From Achromobacter sp. MYb9 (GTDB lineage Bacteria > Pseudomonadota > Gammaproteobacteria > Burkholderiales > Burkholderiaceae_B), in contig NZ_PCOQ01000015.1 in the NCBI RefSeq assembly GCF_002975275.1, forward strand, positions 62,001 to 126,000: 64,000 nt of DNA. Direction: 5' to 3'. The notes under the pieces are model-generated. The model saw nothing but the letters and a program-made list of their open reading frames with translations, had not been told where the DNA came from and ran no database searches. Within the stretch, counting starts at the first letter, position 1; the number at the start of each line of letters is the position of its first letter. Position numbers and translations under genes: made by a program. Positions 42,821 through 50,926 of this stretch are shown here, in pieces.

Positions 42821-42987
42821 CTTGCTGAAGCGATCAATGGCAGGCGGGGCGCCGAATGTTCGCCCCTTCTCCATGCTTATAGCCGGGGCGCACGGCAGTT
42901 TCAATCGGGTCTGACGGCCCTGCCGCCGCGATGGGCCCGTGCGCGGCGGGCGCGCACTGCACGAATCTTCACAATTGACACACAATT

Positions 42988-43013
42988 CCAGAGAATTCTG
43001 GCGCGTGCGCGCC
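42988..43013. promoter_or_regulatory. Two short dyads in the chrA / kinase gap
   Basis: CCAGA-N4-TCTGG (42988-43001) is followed at once by GGCGCG-TG-CGCGCC (43000-43013). Both lie in the 298-base divergent gap between the chromate transporter and kinase genes, in which no gene is supported. They may be regulator sites. Confidence 0.35.
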
Positions 43014-43118
43014 ACTAGCATGCGCGATTAGCTCGCCGTCGCCGCATGATTTCGCCGCCCTTCCCAACATCCGCTTCGCGCCGCAGCCGGGCTTGCCGAG
43101 CCGCAGGAAAGGCCTCTG

Positions 43119-44441
43119 ATGCTTAAATTCGCGATGCGCATCGTCATCATCGCCACGATCGGCTATGCCGTGGCGACGCAACTGGTCAACCTCAGCTTCG
43201 GCTATTTGCTGGATTCGTTTAGCGCCGACCTGTCGTACCGCGCGGTGCGCGGGCAGATTTACGCGCTGCACAAAGACCTGGACGCCATCGCGCCGGAGGC
43301 CCGCGCCAGCTATATCCTGGAAGAACTGCTGCCCCACTACGGCCTTGTCCTGACCCTGCTGCCCGACAGCAAGGTGCACCCCACGCCGGCAGAGCAGCAA
43401 CAGCTGGACCGTACCGGCCTGATCATGCGCGACGACTACAACACGTACCTGACCCGCCTGCCGGGCGAGCCCGTGCAGTGGCTGGACGTGCGGCTGCCGC
43501 TGGAACCCGCGATGGAGCGCTGGATCACCTGGTCCGCATGGGCGGCGCTGAGCATGGTGCTGGGGATCGTCCTGCTGCTGGGTTGGGCCCTGCCGATCTG
43601 GCGCGACCTGGACGCCTTGCGCAAGGCGACGCTGCGGATGGGCCATGGCGACATGAGCGTGCGCGTGCGGCTGTCCCGCATTTCGGGTATCCGCCATGTG
43701 GGCGAGAGCTTCAACCACATGGCCGAACGCATCGCGGTGCTGATCGATAACCAGCGCAGCCTTACCAACGCCGTGTCGCACGAACTGCGCACCCCGCTTG
43801 CCCGCCTGTCATTTGAAGTGGATATGCTGGGCCATGACCGCTACCTGCCGCGCCGCCGGCAGATCCTGCAAGACATGCGCACCGACATCCTGGAGTTGGA
43901 AGCGATGGTTGCCGAATTGCTGGTCTACGCGCGGCTGGAACGGCCCGCCGACGACACCGTGAAACAAGAGACCGTGGACGTGTGCGACTGGCTGGGCGAA
44001 GCGTTGGCGCAGGTGGCGCACCAGGCCGACGCCCGAGGCATCCAGTGCCGGGTGCGCGACGGCCATCCCGCCCACGTCGAATTGCACCCGCGCTACATGA
44101 GCCGCGCATTGCTGAACCTGGTGCAGAACGCGGTCCGCTACGCCAGCCAGCGCGTCGACATCGAGCTGAAGGAAATCCCCGGCGATGGCTACGAACTTCT
44201 GGTGGACGACGACGGCGGCGGCATCGCCGAAGCAGACCGTGAACGCGTGTTCGAGCCCTTCATCCGGCTGGACGAAAGCCGCGACCGCGGCACGGGCGGC
44301 GCGGGCCTGGGACTGGCCATCGTCAAGCGGGTGGCAGCGAACCACGGCGGCACGATCGAGATCCAGAGCAGCCCGCTAGGCGGCGCGCGGTTCGTGTTGC
44401 GCTGGCCTGGCTTGGGCGGCGGAACGTCACATGGCCTATAA
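43119..44441 (+). CDS. Sensor histidine kinase (RstB-like), no partner gene
   Basis: The 440-residue protein has a first helix (about 6-28), a periplasmic sensor of about 105 residues, a second helix (about 138-158), a HAMP linker, the dimerisation box AVSHELRTPLARL with phospho-accepting H221, an N-box LLNLVQNAVRYA and G-boxes VDDDGGGIAEADRERVFEPF and GTGGAGLGLAIVKRV. All catalytic parts are intact. RstB-type kinases usually follow an rstA response-regulator gene; none is adjacent, only chrA divergently upstream. It must use a distant partner. Confidence 0.94.
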   Translation: MLKFAMRIVIIATIGYAVATQLVNLSFGYLLDSFSADLSYRAVRGQIYALHKDLDAIAPEARASYILEELLPHYGLVLTLLPDSKVHPTPAEQQQLDRTGLIMRDDYNTYLTRLPGEPVQWLDVRLPLEPAMERWITWSAWAALSMVLGIVLLLGWALPIWRDLDALRKATLRMGHGDMSVRVRLSRISGIRHVGESFNHMAERIAVLIDNQRSLTNAVSHELRTPLARLSFEVDMLGHDRYLPRRRQILQDMRTDILELEAMVAELLVYARLERPADDTVKQETVDVCDWLGEALAQVAHQADARGIQCRVRDGHPAHVELHPRYMSRALLNLVQNAVRYASQRVDIELKEIPGDGYELLVDDDGGGIAEADRERVFEPFIRLDESRDRGTGGAGLGLAIVKRVAANHGGTIEIQSSPLGGARFVLRWPGLGGGTSHGL

Positions 44442-44539
44442 CAAAACACGCTTTATGGCACTTTTTGCCTGGTCCAATTCGACGCATGATTCGAACTCGC
44501 AACCTCAATTCGAAAACAGCGCTTCAGAAAGGTAGGCAA

Positions 44540-45019
44540 ATGAGCCAACGATTGAATTACTTCCAGGGGTCGGCGGAGCTGTCCAAGAAATACATGGACT
44601 TCAGCGCGGCGATGAAAAAGGTGCCAATCATTGAAGAATTCGGCGACCTGATCGATATCCGCGCATCGCAGATCAATGGCTGCGGCTTCTGCCTGGACAT
44701 GCACGTCAAGCAAGCCAAGTTGCACGGCGAACGTGAATTGCGCCTGCACCACATCGCGGTCTGGCGCGAATCTCCGCTTTTCTCGGCTCGCGAACGGGCC
44801 GCGCTGGCGTGGACGGAAGCACTGACCACGTTGCCCGCGCATGGCGTGCCCAATGATGTCTACGAGCAGGCGCGTGAGCAGTTCACCGAAGCCGAGATAT
44901 CCGACCTGACATTCCGCGTGGTCGCCATCAACGGCTGGAACCGCCTGAACGTGGCCTTCCGAACCGTGCCGGGCTCGGCGGATGCCGCCTTCGGCCTGGA
45001 CAAGGCCGGATTGAACTAA
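44540..45019 (+). CDS. AhpD-like carboxymuconolactone decarboxylase family protein
   Basis: The 159-residue protein contains the redox motif QINGCGFCLDMHVKQAK (C48, C51, H55) of alkylhydroperoxidase D-like CMD proteins, with DIRASQ before it and a second half-domain (ERAALAWTEALT, FTEAEISDLTFRVVAINGWNRLN). Such proteins reduce peroxides through the cysteine pair. The ribosome site is AAAGGTAGGCAA. It is followed by the convergent MocR gene three bases later. AATTCGA repeats occur in the 98 bases before it. Confidence 0.92.
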   Translation: MSQRLNYFQGSAELSKKYMDFSAAMKKVPIIEEFGDLIDIRASQINGCGFCLDMHVKQAKLHGERELRLHHIAVWRESPLFSARERAALAWTEALTTLPAHGVPNDVYEQAREQFTEAEISDLTFRVVAINGWNRLNVAFRTVPGSADAAFGLDKAGLN

Positions 45020-45022
45020 GGC

Positions 45023-46450
45023 CTACATCAACGCCTTGATCCGCAGGCCCAGCGCATGGGCTTGCGTTTCCGAGGCGATGTTCGTGAAGCCGAGCAACAG
45101 GCCCTCGTGGGGATTCGGCAGCGAGGACCAGCGCGACAGCGCGTGCGCATACATGCCCTGCTCCCGCATCCGCGCCGCCAGCGGCTGATCCCATTGCCGC
45201 CCGTCCATACGCGCCACCAGGTGCATGCCGCCGGGCTGCGGATCGATACGCATGCCCGGCCCGAGCGCGGCGGCCAGGCCAGCGGCCGTGGCGTTGCGCC
45301 GTTCGCCGTACAAGCGCCGCATGCGCTGGATGTGCCGGCCGAAGTGGCCTTCGGTCATGAAGGCCGTGAGAATGGACTGGGTCAAGCCCGGCGCGGTGCC
45401 CGACAGCAGCCGGCAGATCCGGTCGAAACGCGCCACCTGCGCCGCCGGCACCACCAGGTACGCCAGCCGCATTCCCGGAAACAGCACCTTGCTGAACGAG
45501 CCGGCATACAGCACGCGCCCTTGCGCATCCAGGCTTTTCAATGCGGGCAAGGGCCGGCTGGCATAGCGGTATTCGCCGTCATAATCGTCTTCGACGATCC
45601 AGGCTTGCTGCCGTTCGGCCCATTCCAACAAGGCTTGCCGGCGTGGCAGCGACAAGGACATCGACAGCGGGCTTTGATGCGCCGGCGTCACCACGGCCGC
45701 CTTCGCGTCGGCGCACCGCGCAATTCCCTCGGCCACCATCATGCCGTCCTGATCCACCGGCACGGGCGCCGCCTGCATGCGGGCCTGCGCCAGCAAGGCG
45801 CGCGTGGGCGGGTAACCCGGGTCTTCCACCCACACGCGGTCGCCCGGGGCAAGCAGCGCCTGCATGACCAACTGCATCGAATGGTTGTAGCCCGAGGTGA
45901 TGAACACCTCGGATGGCTGACAGTGGATACCGCGCGCCACTTGCAAATAGGCAGCGACGGCGGTCCGCAATCCCATCAACCCGTTGGACGGCGGATAGGA
46001 CAGGTCTGGCGCCTGCAGGCCGCGCAACTGCCGGGCGCCCAGCCGCGCCCACAGCTTGCGGGGAAATTCGTCCAGGGCAGGAACTCCCATCTGGAACGGC
46101 AGGATGACCGCCGGGCGATGCCAGCCGTGCCCGTCGTCAGGCGTTTCCGGCACTGGCAAGACCGCGGCCGGTGGCGCTTGCGGCTGCAGGTCGGGCGCGA
46201 CGATCGTGCCCGCCTGCCCACGCGCCTGGATGTAGCCTTCGGCGACCAACAACGAATACGCCACTTCGACCGTGCCACGCGCCACGCCCATTTCCTTGGC
46301 CAATGCGCGGGCGGAAGGAACGCGATCACCCGGCGCCAGCGTGCCTTGCGCGATCGCGCCGCGAAACCGGTCGTAGATCTGGCGATAGAGCGGATTCCCG
46401 TTGTCGGGGGCCAGCGGCGGCATCCCGTCCTTCGGGCGTTGGTCAGTCAT
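45023..46450 (-). CDS. MocR-type regulator (GntR domain fused to aminotransferase)
   Basis: The 475-residue protein has an N-terminal GntR winged helix (LYRQIYDRFRGAIAQGTLAPGDRVPSARALAKEMGVARGTVEVAYSLL, about 21-70), a linker, and a fold-type I aminotransferase domain with VEDDYDGEYRY and the PLP lysine in GSFSKVLFPG (K321). Members sense PLP or amino compounds (PdxR, GabR). ATG 46450 is preferred over a TTG at 46462. It is divergent from the acetyltransferase-azoreductase pair at 46535, its likely target. Confidence 0.92.
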   Translation of the reverse strand: MTDQRPKDGMPPLAPDNGNPLYRQIYDRFRGAIAQGTLAPGDRVPSARALAKEMGVARGTVEVAYSLLVAEGYIQARGQAGTIVAPDLQPQAPPAAVLPVPETPDDGHGWHRPAVILPFQMGVPALDEFPRKLWARLGARQLRGLQAPDLSYPPSNGLMGLRTAVAAYLQVARGIHCQPSEVFITSGYNHSMQLVMQALLAPGDRVWVEDPGYPPTRALLAQARMQAAPVPVDQDGMMVAEGIARCADAKAAVVTPAHQSPLSMSLSLPRRQALLEWAERQQAWIVEDDYDGEYRYASRPLPALKSLDAQGRVLYAGSFSKVLFPGMRLAYLVVPAAQVARFDRICRLLSGTAPGLTQSILTAFMTEGHFGRHIQRMRRLYGERRNATAAGLAAALGPGMRIDPQPGGMHLVARMDGRQWDQPLAARMREQGMYAHALSRWSSLPNPHEGLLLGFTNIASETQAHALGLRIKALM

Positions 46451-46467
46451 GGCATAGTCCAAAGTTC

Positions 46468-46487
46468 AATTTATGGCCCTTTAAATT
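46468..46487. promoter_or_regulatory. Dyad in the MocR / acetyltransferase gap
   Basis: AATTTA (46468-46473) and TAAATT (46482-46487) are perfect arms around eight bases, in the AT-rich 84-base gap between the divergent MocR and GNAT genes. MocR proteins often bind direct repeats, so this site is only a candidate. Confidence 0.35.
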
Positions 46488-46534
46488 ATGTCATGGTCTT
46501 TCTACGATGACGTCTCGTCCTCCTTGAATCACTC

Positions 46535-46993
46535 ATGAATGCCTCTATGACCGACTTCGTCTTAAAACCTATCGACACCGATGACGAATTGCGCGCCTGC
46601 TTGCCGCTGATGCGCGAACTGCGGCCGCATCTTTCCGGCGCGGACGACTTCGTTGCGCGCATCACCCGCATGCGCGCCGACCGTTACCGGCTGCTGGCCG
46701 CCGTCGACGCCGGTCAGGTCGTGGCGTTGGCCGGCTACCGCTATCAGGAAAACCTGATCTACGGCCGCTTCATGTATGTAGACGACCTTGTCGTGGACAG
46801 CACGCGGCGCGGGGGCCGTTGGGGCGCCCGCTTGCTCCAGGCGCTGGACGGGATGGCCCGCGATGCGGGTTGTGCCAGGTTCGTTCTGGATACGGGCTTG
46901 TCCAATGCGTTGGCCCAGCGCTTCTACTTCCGTCAAGGCCTGTTGACCAGCGCCATCCGTTTCAGCAAGTCTTTGGACGCCTCCGCCGCATGA
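46535..46993 (+). CDS. GNAT-family N-acetyltransferase
   Basis: The 152-residue protein follows the GNAT plan: DDELRACLPLMRELRPHLSG (first helices), RYLLAAVDAGQVVALAGYRY (strands), the acetyl-CoA loop VVDSTRRGGRWGARLLQALD (motif A, R/GxxGxG/A) and a C-terminal GLSNALAQRFYFRQGL. The acceptor substrate is unknown. The stop overlaps the azoreductase start by four bases (ATGA), so they form one unit, divergent from the MocR regulator. Confidence 0.92.
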   Translation: MNASMTDFVLKPIDTDDELRACLPLMRELRPHLSGADDFVARITRMRADRYRLLAAVDAGQVVALAGYRYQENLIYGRFMYVDDLVVDSTRRGGRWGARLLQALDGMARDAGCARFVLDTGLSNALAQRFYFRQGLLTSAIRFSKSLDASAA

Positions 46994-47634
46994 GCATTCT
47001 TCACATCACCTGCAGCCCGCGCGGCCGCGAATCCGAAAGCCACCGCCTATCGCAACGCATCCTGGACCGCTTGATCGCGGCCGCGGGCCCCCAGGCGCCC
47101 CGGATCGTTGAAATTGACGCCACCGCCCTGCCCCATGTGGATCACGACTACGCCGCGGCGTTGAGCGCGCCCGCGGACCCGGCGGACGCGACACTGGGAC
47201 GCGGCGCGCTGCGGCAGTCGGCGCAATTGATCCAGGCATTGCAAGACGCCACGCATATCGTCATTGCCACGCCGATGCACAACTTCACGGTGCCGTCGTC
47301 CTTGAAGGTGTGGATCGACCATGTCGTGCGCGTGCGCAGCACCTTCCGCATTACCGCCGAAGGCAAGATCGGCAACCTGCCGGACCGGCCCGTGTACGTC
47401 GCCATCTCGTCAGGCGGCGAATTCTCGGGCGGGGCCGCGCGCCAGCCCGACTTCCTGACGCCTTATCTCAAGCATGTGCTGGGCACGATCGGCCTGCGGA
47501 CCGTGACGTTCTTTTCCGTGGAGGGCACGGCGCGCGGCCCAGATGCGCTGCAAGCGGCCCGCCGCCGCGCCGACGCCGACATCGCCGCGCATCCGGCACT
47601 GGCGGGCGGATCGCCCGCGTCTGGTGATTCCTGA
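46990..47634 (+). CDS. azoR: FMN-dependent NADH-azoreductase
   Basis: The 214-residue flavodoxin-fold protein has the FMN phosphate loop ITCSPRGRESESHRLSQ, the IVIATPMHNFTVPSSLKVWIDHVVRVRSTF segment and YVAISSGGEFSG typical of AzoR. It reduces quinones, azo dyes and nitroaromatics by ping-pong hydride transfer. It overlaps the GNAT gene by four bases. Acetylation next to reductive activation resembles a detoxification pair for aromatic amines, an inference from gene order only. A hairpin follows at 47677-47696. Confidence 0.92.
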   Translation: MSILHITCSPRGRESESHRLSQRILDRLIAAAGPQAPRIVEIDATALPHVDHDYAAALSAPADPADATLGRGALRQSAQLIQALQDATHIVIATPMHNFTVPSSLKVWIDHVVRVRSTFRITAEGKIGNLPDRPVYVAISSGGEFSGGAARQPDFLTPYLKHVLGTIGLRTVTFFSVEGTARGPDALQAARRRADADIAAHPALAGGSPASGDS

Positions 47635-47676
47635 TCCTTGCTGGCTTACCGGACACTTCAGGCACATCCGGCCCGA

Positions 47677-47696
47677 CGGCGGAAACTAATCCGCCG
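47677..47696 (+). terminator. Probable terminator after azoR
   Basis: CGGCGGA (47677-47683) and TCCGCCG (47690-47696) are perfect 7-base arms around AACTAA, 43 bases after the azoR stop, within a larger GC-rich dyad. The following sequence has only a weak T-run. Confidence 0.5.
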
Positions 47697-47723
47697 CCGG
47701 CCATCCTATTTAAGCGTGTCGCA

Positions 47724-47753
47724 TTGACACCATGAAAACCGGCGCACTACGCT
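47724..47753 (+). promoter_or_regulatory. Sigma-70 promoter of the Cys-rich secreted protein gene
   Basis: A consensus TTGACA (47724-47729) is followed by an 18-base spacer and TACGCT (47748-47753). The expected start is near 47760, leaving about 70 bases of leader before ATG 47830. It is one of the best -35 boxes in the window. Confidence 0.6.
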
Positions 47754-47829
47754 AGGCCGCAAAAGCCCGCGCGATCAGGCGGGCGGCGTATTCCCCCCAA
47801 CCCGCATCAATAGGCCGGAGACGCATGTG

Positions 47830-48243
47830 ATGACCCTGTACCGGGCAGCGCTTTCCGCATTCATATTTTGCGCCGCGTTCAGCGCCTTTCCGTCCCCTGC
47901 CCATGCCGCGTGCAGCGACAAAAAAATACTGTCGATGTCGGACGAAGGAAAATCGGTGAAGTCCATTGCGAAGGCATGCAACATGCCGGCCGCGAAAGTG
48001 CGGGCGGTGGTCGACAGCGACGACGGCGACGAGGCCGCGGCGGCGTCTTCCCAGGCCCCTGCCACGACAGTGAAAAAGCTGCCGTCGGGCGCGGGGGTCG
48101 CCACGTGCGATTGCCAGGGCACCGTGCCGTATGGCGACAAGGCGCCCGAACTCCGGTGCCAAAGCGGCGTGTCCATCGCGACGCCCTGCGCCGGCTACTG
48201 CCCGCCGCGCGGCGTCGCGCCCTGGCGGCGCGTGTGCAGCTGA
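47830..48243 (+). CDS. Secreted Cys-rich hypothetical protein
   Basis: The 137-residue product has a signal peptide (LYRAALSAFIFCAAFSAFPSPAHAA, cleavage near residue 27), a first part with SDKKILSMSDEGKSVKSIAKACNMPAAKV that looks like a small helix-turn-helix-like bundle, and a C-terminal Cys-rich segment (CDCQGTVPYG...LRCQSG...TPCAGYCPPRG...VC). About eight cysteines remain after cleavage, suggesting disulfides. A GTG three bases earlier is possible. GGAG precedes it and a good promoter lies at 47724-47753. The function is unknown. Confidence 0.75.
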   Translation: MTLYRAALSAFIFCAAFSAFPSPAHAACSDKKILSMSDEGKSVKSIAKACNMPAAKVRAVVDSDDGDEAAAASSQAPATTVKKLPSGAGVATCDCQGTVPYGDKAPELRCQSGVSIATPCAGYCPPRGVAPWRRVCS

Positions 48244-48301
48244 TCGCCGCGGCGCTCGCCCGCCCGCCCGATTCACACGATTATTCGCACTGATTTTGGC
48301 G

Positions 48302-49285
48302 TCAGAACACCAGGGTGGCGGTGCCCATGAACGTGCTGGTGCTGTCGAGCCGGTTCGTGCTGCTGATGGTGGGGACCCAGCGCAGGCTGAGGGACAGCGA
48401 GCGCTTGTCGGCCAGCTTCGTATCGTAAGTGACGATCGGGCCCAGCGCCCAGTCGCGGCCTTTGAAGCCGTTGAGCCGATCCGCCGTGGGCCCCTTGTCG
48501 CTGCCCAACTGCTGAATGGTGCCCAGGACAAGCCCCGCGCTGACGCCATTGCTGAAGGTCTTGCGACCCATCACGTCCAGGCTGAACAGAGGCGCATTGC
48601 GATAGTCGGTGGCGTTGTTGTGTGTGTAGAACTGCACCCCCGCCACCGTGTCCAGCTGGAAGCCGGACTCTGGAAATATCTTGGTATAGGCCACCTGGGG
48701 AATGAAGGTCCAGTTGTTCAAACTGGGGTTGGCCATGTCCCGGGCGTTGTACTTGCCGGTGGGCGCCCAGATGTTCAGGCTGACCGCCATGTGCGAGGTT
48801 TCTGAAAAATGGTAGCCGGCAATAATCGGCGAAAAGTACAGGTCGAACAGATTCGACGCGGTATCGCTTTGCCCGATCGTGCGGCCGCCCGGGCCGCTGA
48901 GCCTGGAATCCACTTTCGTCCAGACGTAGGGCAAGGTAAAGCTTGAGGCGAAGTTCCAGCGTCCCGGTCCGGTGTCCCAGGTTTTGAGCACGGTGGCCAG
49001 CGTGAACGCGACTTGCCCGTCCAGCCCCAGCGAGGTGCGCCCGCCCACCGGCACTTCGCGGCTGCCGCCGACCGTGCCGTCCAGATAGATCTGGGCGAAA
49101 TTCACGGCCCAGATCGGTTCGGGCGAAACGATGCCCGCGTTCGGCTGCACATTGGTGCCCGTGATCTGGCGGCCCAAGGCGCCTTCCGTTGCCATGGACG
49201 CCGTCGGCGCGGTCAGCGCCGCCAACGTGATCCATGGCGCCATCGCATTGCGCAAGCGGGGCCGGCGCGCGCGGTTCGACGTCAT
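48302..49285 (-). CDS. Outer-membrane transporter-like protein (phenol_MetA_deg/SphA type)
   Basis: The 327-residue protein has a signal peptide (cleavage near SMATE) and a beta-barrel pattern with SFTLPYVWTKVDSRL, LSLNIWAPTGKYNARDMANPS and a C-terminal aromatic end (ATLVF). It matches the MetA-pathway phenol-degradation/SphA outer-membrane family, thought to let hydrophobic or aromatic compounds through. The ribosome site AAGGGGAAGCA is strong. It follows the DUF1254 lipoprotein gene by 22 bases, so they are co-transcribed. The ligand is unknown. Confidence 0.87.
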   Translation of the reverse strand: MTSNRARRPRLRNAMAPWITLAALTAPTASMATEGALGRQITGTNVQPNAGIVSPEPIWAVNFAQIYLDGTVGGSREVPVGGRTSLGLDGQVAFTLATVLKTWDTGPGRWNFASSFTLPYVWTKVDSRLSGPGGRTIGQSDTASNLFDLYFSPIIAGYHFSETSHMAVSLNIWAPTGKYNARDMANPSLNNWTFIPQVAYTKIFPESGFQLDTVAGVQFYTHNNATDYRNAPLFSLDVMGRKTFSNGVSAGLVLGTIQQLGSDKGPTADRLNGFKGRDWALGPIVTYDTKLADKRSLSLSLRWVPTISSTNRLDSTSTFMGTATLVF

Positions 49286-49307
49286 TGCTTCCCCTTTTTC
49301 GTGTGCC

Positions 49308-50759
49308 TCAAGGCGCCAATTCGGCCTGGGGCAGCTTCCACGTACCGTTCAGAACCTGGGGCTTCGGGCCGTAAAACCGGGCCACGATGTTGAAGCGCCC
49401 TTCCGGCGCCGGCAACCAATTCGACTCTTTGTCCTTGCCCGGGCTTGCATGCTGCACGTAAAGCGTCAGCGACCCGTCCTTGCCCCGTTTCAGCCCTGGG
49501 GTGCGGTCGCCAATCGCGTAGCGCTGGATCGGGTTGTCGACCAGGTGGCGGCCCGGCAAGTCGTACATCGTCATGGACCAGAAGAACTGGACCGGGGGCA
49601 ACTGGCCTGGTTCAAAGCGAATCTGATAGGACTTGCCGCCCTCAAGCGGGCGTCCCTGCGCGTCTTCCTCATAGCCCAGGTAAACGGCCTCTTCGGACGA
49701 ATTGCCGTAAATGCCCATGGCGGCGGCGACCGCCCGCTTCGTATAGTCGTTGCCCAACGCCGCGCGCGAACCGAACAGGCCGATGGACGAACGCGTCTGC
49801 TTTTCGGCCTGCAAGAGCGCCGCCTTGCCATCCGCCACACCCTGCTCGATCGCGGCGCGCGTGGTGACGTCGAGCCTGGCGGCGTCGAAGGGCTTGCCCG
49901 GCCCGATGCCGATCAGCGCGAAACGCCGCATCATCTCCTGCTCTGCCGCCGGCTGCGGTTGCGTGAACGCCAGCAACGCGTTCAGGTAGGCAATGAAGTC
50001 CACGGAGGTGGCTCGCTGTTCATCCCACGGCAGCCAATCCACATGGGCGGGCGCCGCGGCGGGCGGCGGATGCCGCAAGAACTCGCTTAGCGGACGCAAT
50101 TGGTATTTGGCTTGCAGCGCCTTCACGTTCTTGACATCCGACGGCCCGTTCAGGCTAGTGCGCCCCAGGATACCGATGAAGTCCGTCTCGGACGAGAGCA
50201 CCTTCGTGATGCCCTTCGGCTTACCGCCATCCCAACGCGGCCCGGCGATCAGGTAATTGCCCGCGCCGAAACCCGTGGCGCGCACGCCAGCGTACGCGAA
50301 GTTGTAGGTGTACAGATCCACCATCTGGAAGACGTTGTACCGGTCTTTCGGCGTGGCGGGCAGGCTCAACACCCAGGGTTCGGCGCGCAAGTCCAGCCAG
50401 GCCCACGAGTAAGGCGTGTCGTTGTTCGGCGTGACGATTTCGCGATTTTCCGGCGTGTACGGTTGCGAATAATGGCGAAACTTGCCGAAGCCGCCCACGT
50501 AGTTCTTGCTGCCGCGATCAATCGCCTGCCCGTACATCGTCTTGTAGTTGTAGAGCATGGGGTAGGCATAGAGGTATGCCTCCTTGGCGATGCTGCGCAA
50601 CGACTCGTCGTGAATCGGCGCTGGCCGGGTGGCGCAGCCCGCCAAGAGCGCCAGCACCGACAAACCGCAAACGGCCAGCGTGCTACGAAGGGTTGCCACA
50701 GGATCAAACGGACGAGCGGTTCCTGCCCTGCTTGCTGCGATAGACCTCGTACTGCCCAT
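49308..50759 (-). CDS. DUF1254/DUF1214 lipoprotein
   Basis: The 483-residue protein has a long N-terminal region ending in the lipobox LLAGC (Cys about residue 41), then a DUF1254 domain (AYLYAYPMLYNYKTMYGQAID, REIVTPNNDTPYSWAWLDLRAEPWVLSLP) and a C-terminal DUF1214 domain (FFWSMTMYDLPGRHLVDNPIQRYAIGDR). This architecture is common in periplasmic proteins of unknown function, often paired with barrel proteins. GGAGAG before ATG 50759 fixes the start. It forms an operon with the SphA-type gene at 48302. Confidence 0.9.
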   Translation of the reverse strand: MGSTRSIAASRAGTARPFDPVATLRSTLAVCGLSVLALLAGCATRPAPIHDESLRSIAKEAYLYAYPMLYNYKTMYGQAIDRGSKNYVGGFGKFRHYSQPYTPENREIVTPNNDTPYSWAWLDLRAEPWVLSLPATPKDRYNVFQMVDLYTYNFAYAGVRATGFGAGNYLIAGPRWDGGKPKGITKVLSSETDFIGILGRTSLNGPSDVKNVKALQAKYQLRPLSEFLRHPPPAAAPAHVDWLPWDEQRATSVDFIAYLNALLAFTQPQPAAEQEMMRRFALIGIGPGKPFDAARLDVTTRAAIEQGVADGKAALLQAEKQTRSSIGLFGSRAALGNDYTKRAVAAAMGIYGNSSEEAVYLGYEEDAQGRPLEGGKSYQIRFEPGQLPPVQFFWSMTMYDLPGRHLVDNPIQRYAIGDRTPGLKRGKDGSLTLYVQHASPGKDKESNWLPAPEGRFNIVARFYGPKPQVLNGTWKLPQAELAP

Positions 50760-50926
50760 GCTTGCTCTCCACGTAGGAATCACAAAATGCAAAGACACGC
50801 TGTCGAGCCGAAGCCCCTGTTTTTGAATCAGCCGCAAGAGAAAGAGGCGTTACATCAGCTGCAATATTCGCACAGAGTCTTGCGTTCCCAAAGCAGGACG
50901 CAAGCACAAGGGTCCCGTCCCCGCCC

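Noticed and set aside
44476-44514. Three ATTCGA repeats before the AhpD-like gene as an operator array
   Set aside because: Short 6-7-base matches at irregular spacing; likely by chance without comparative support.
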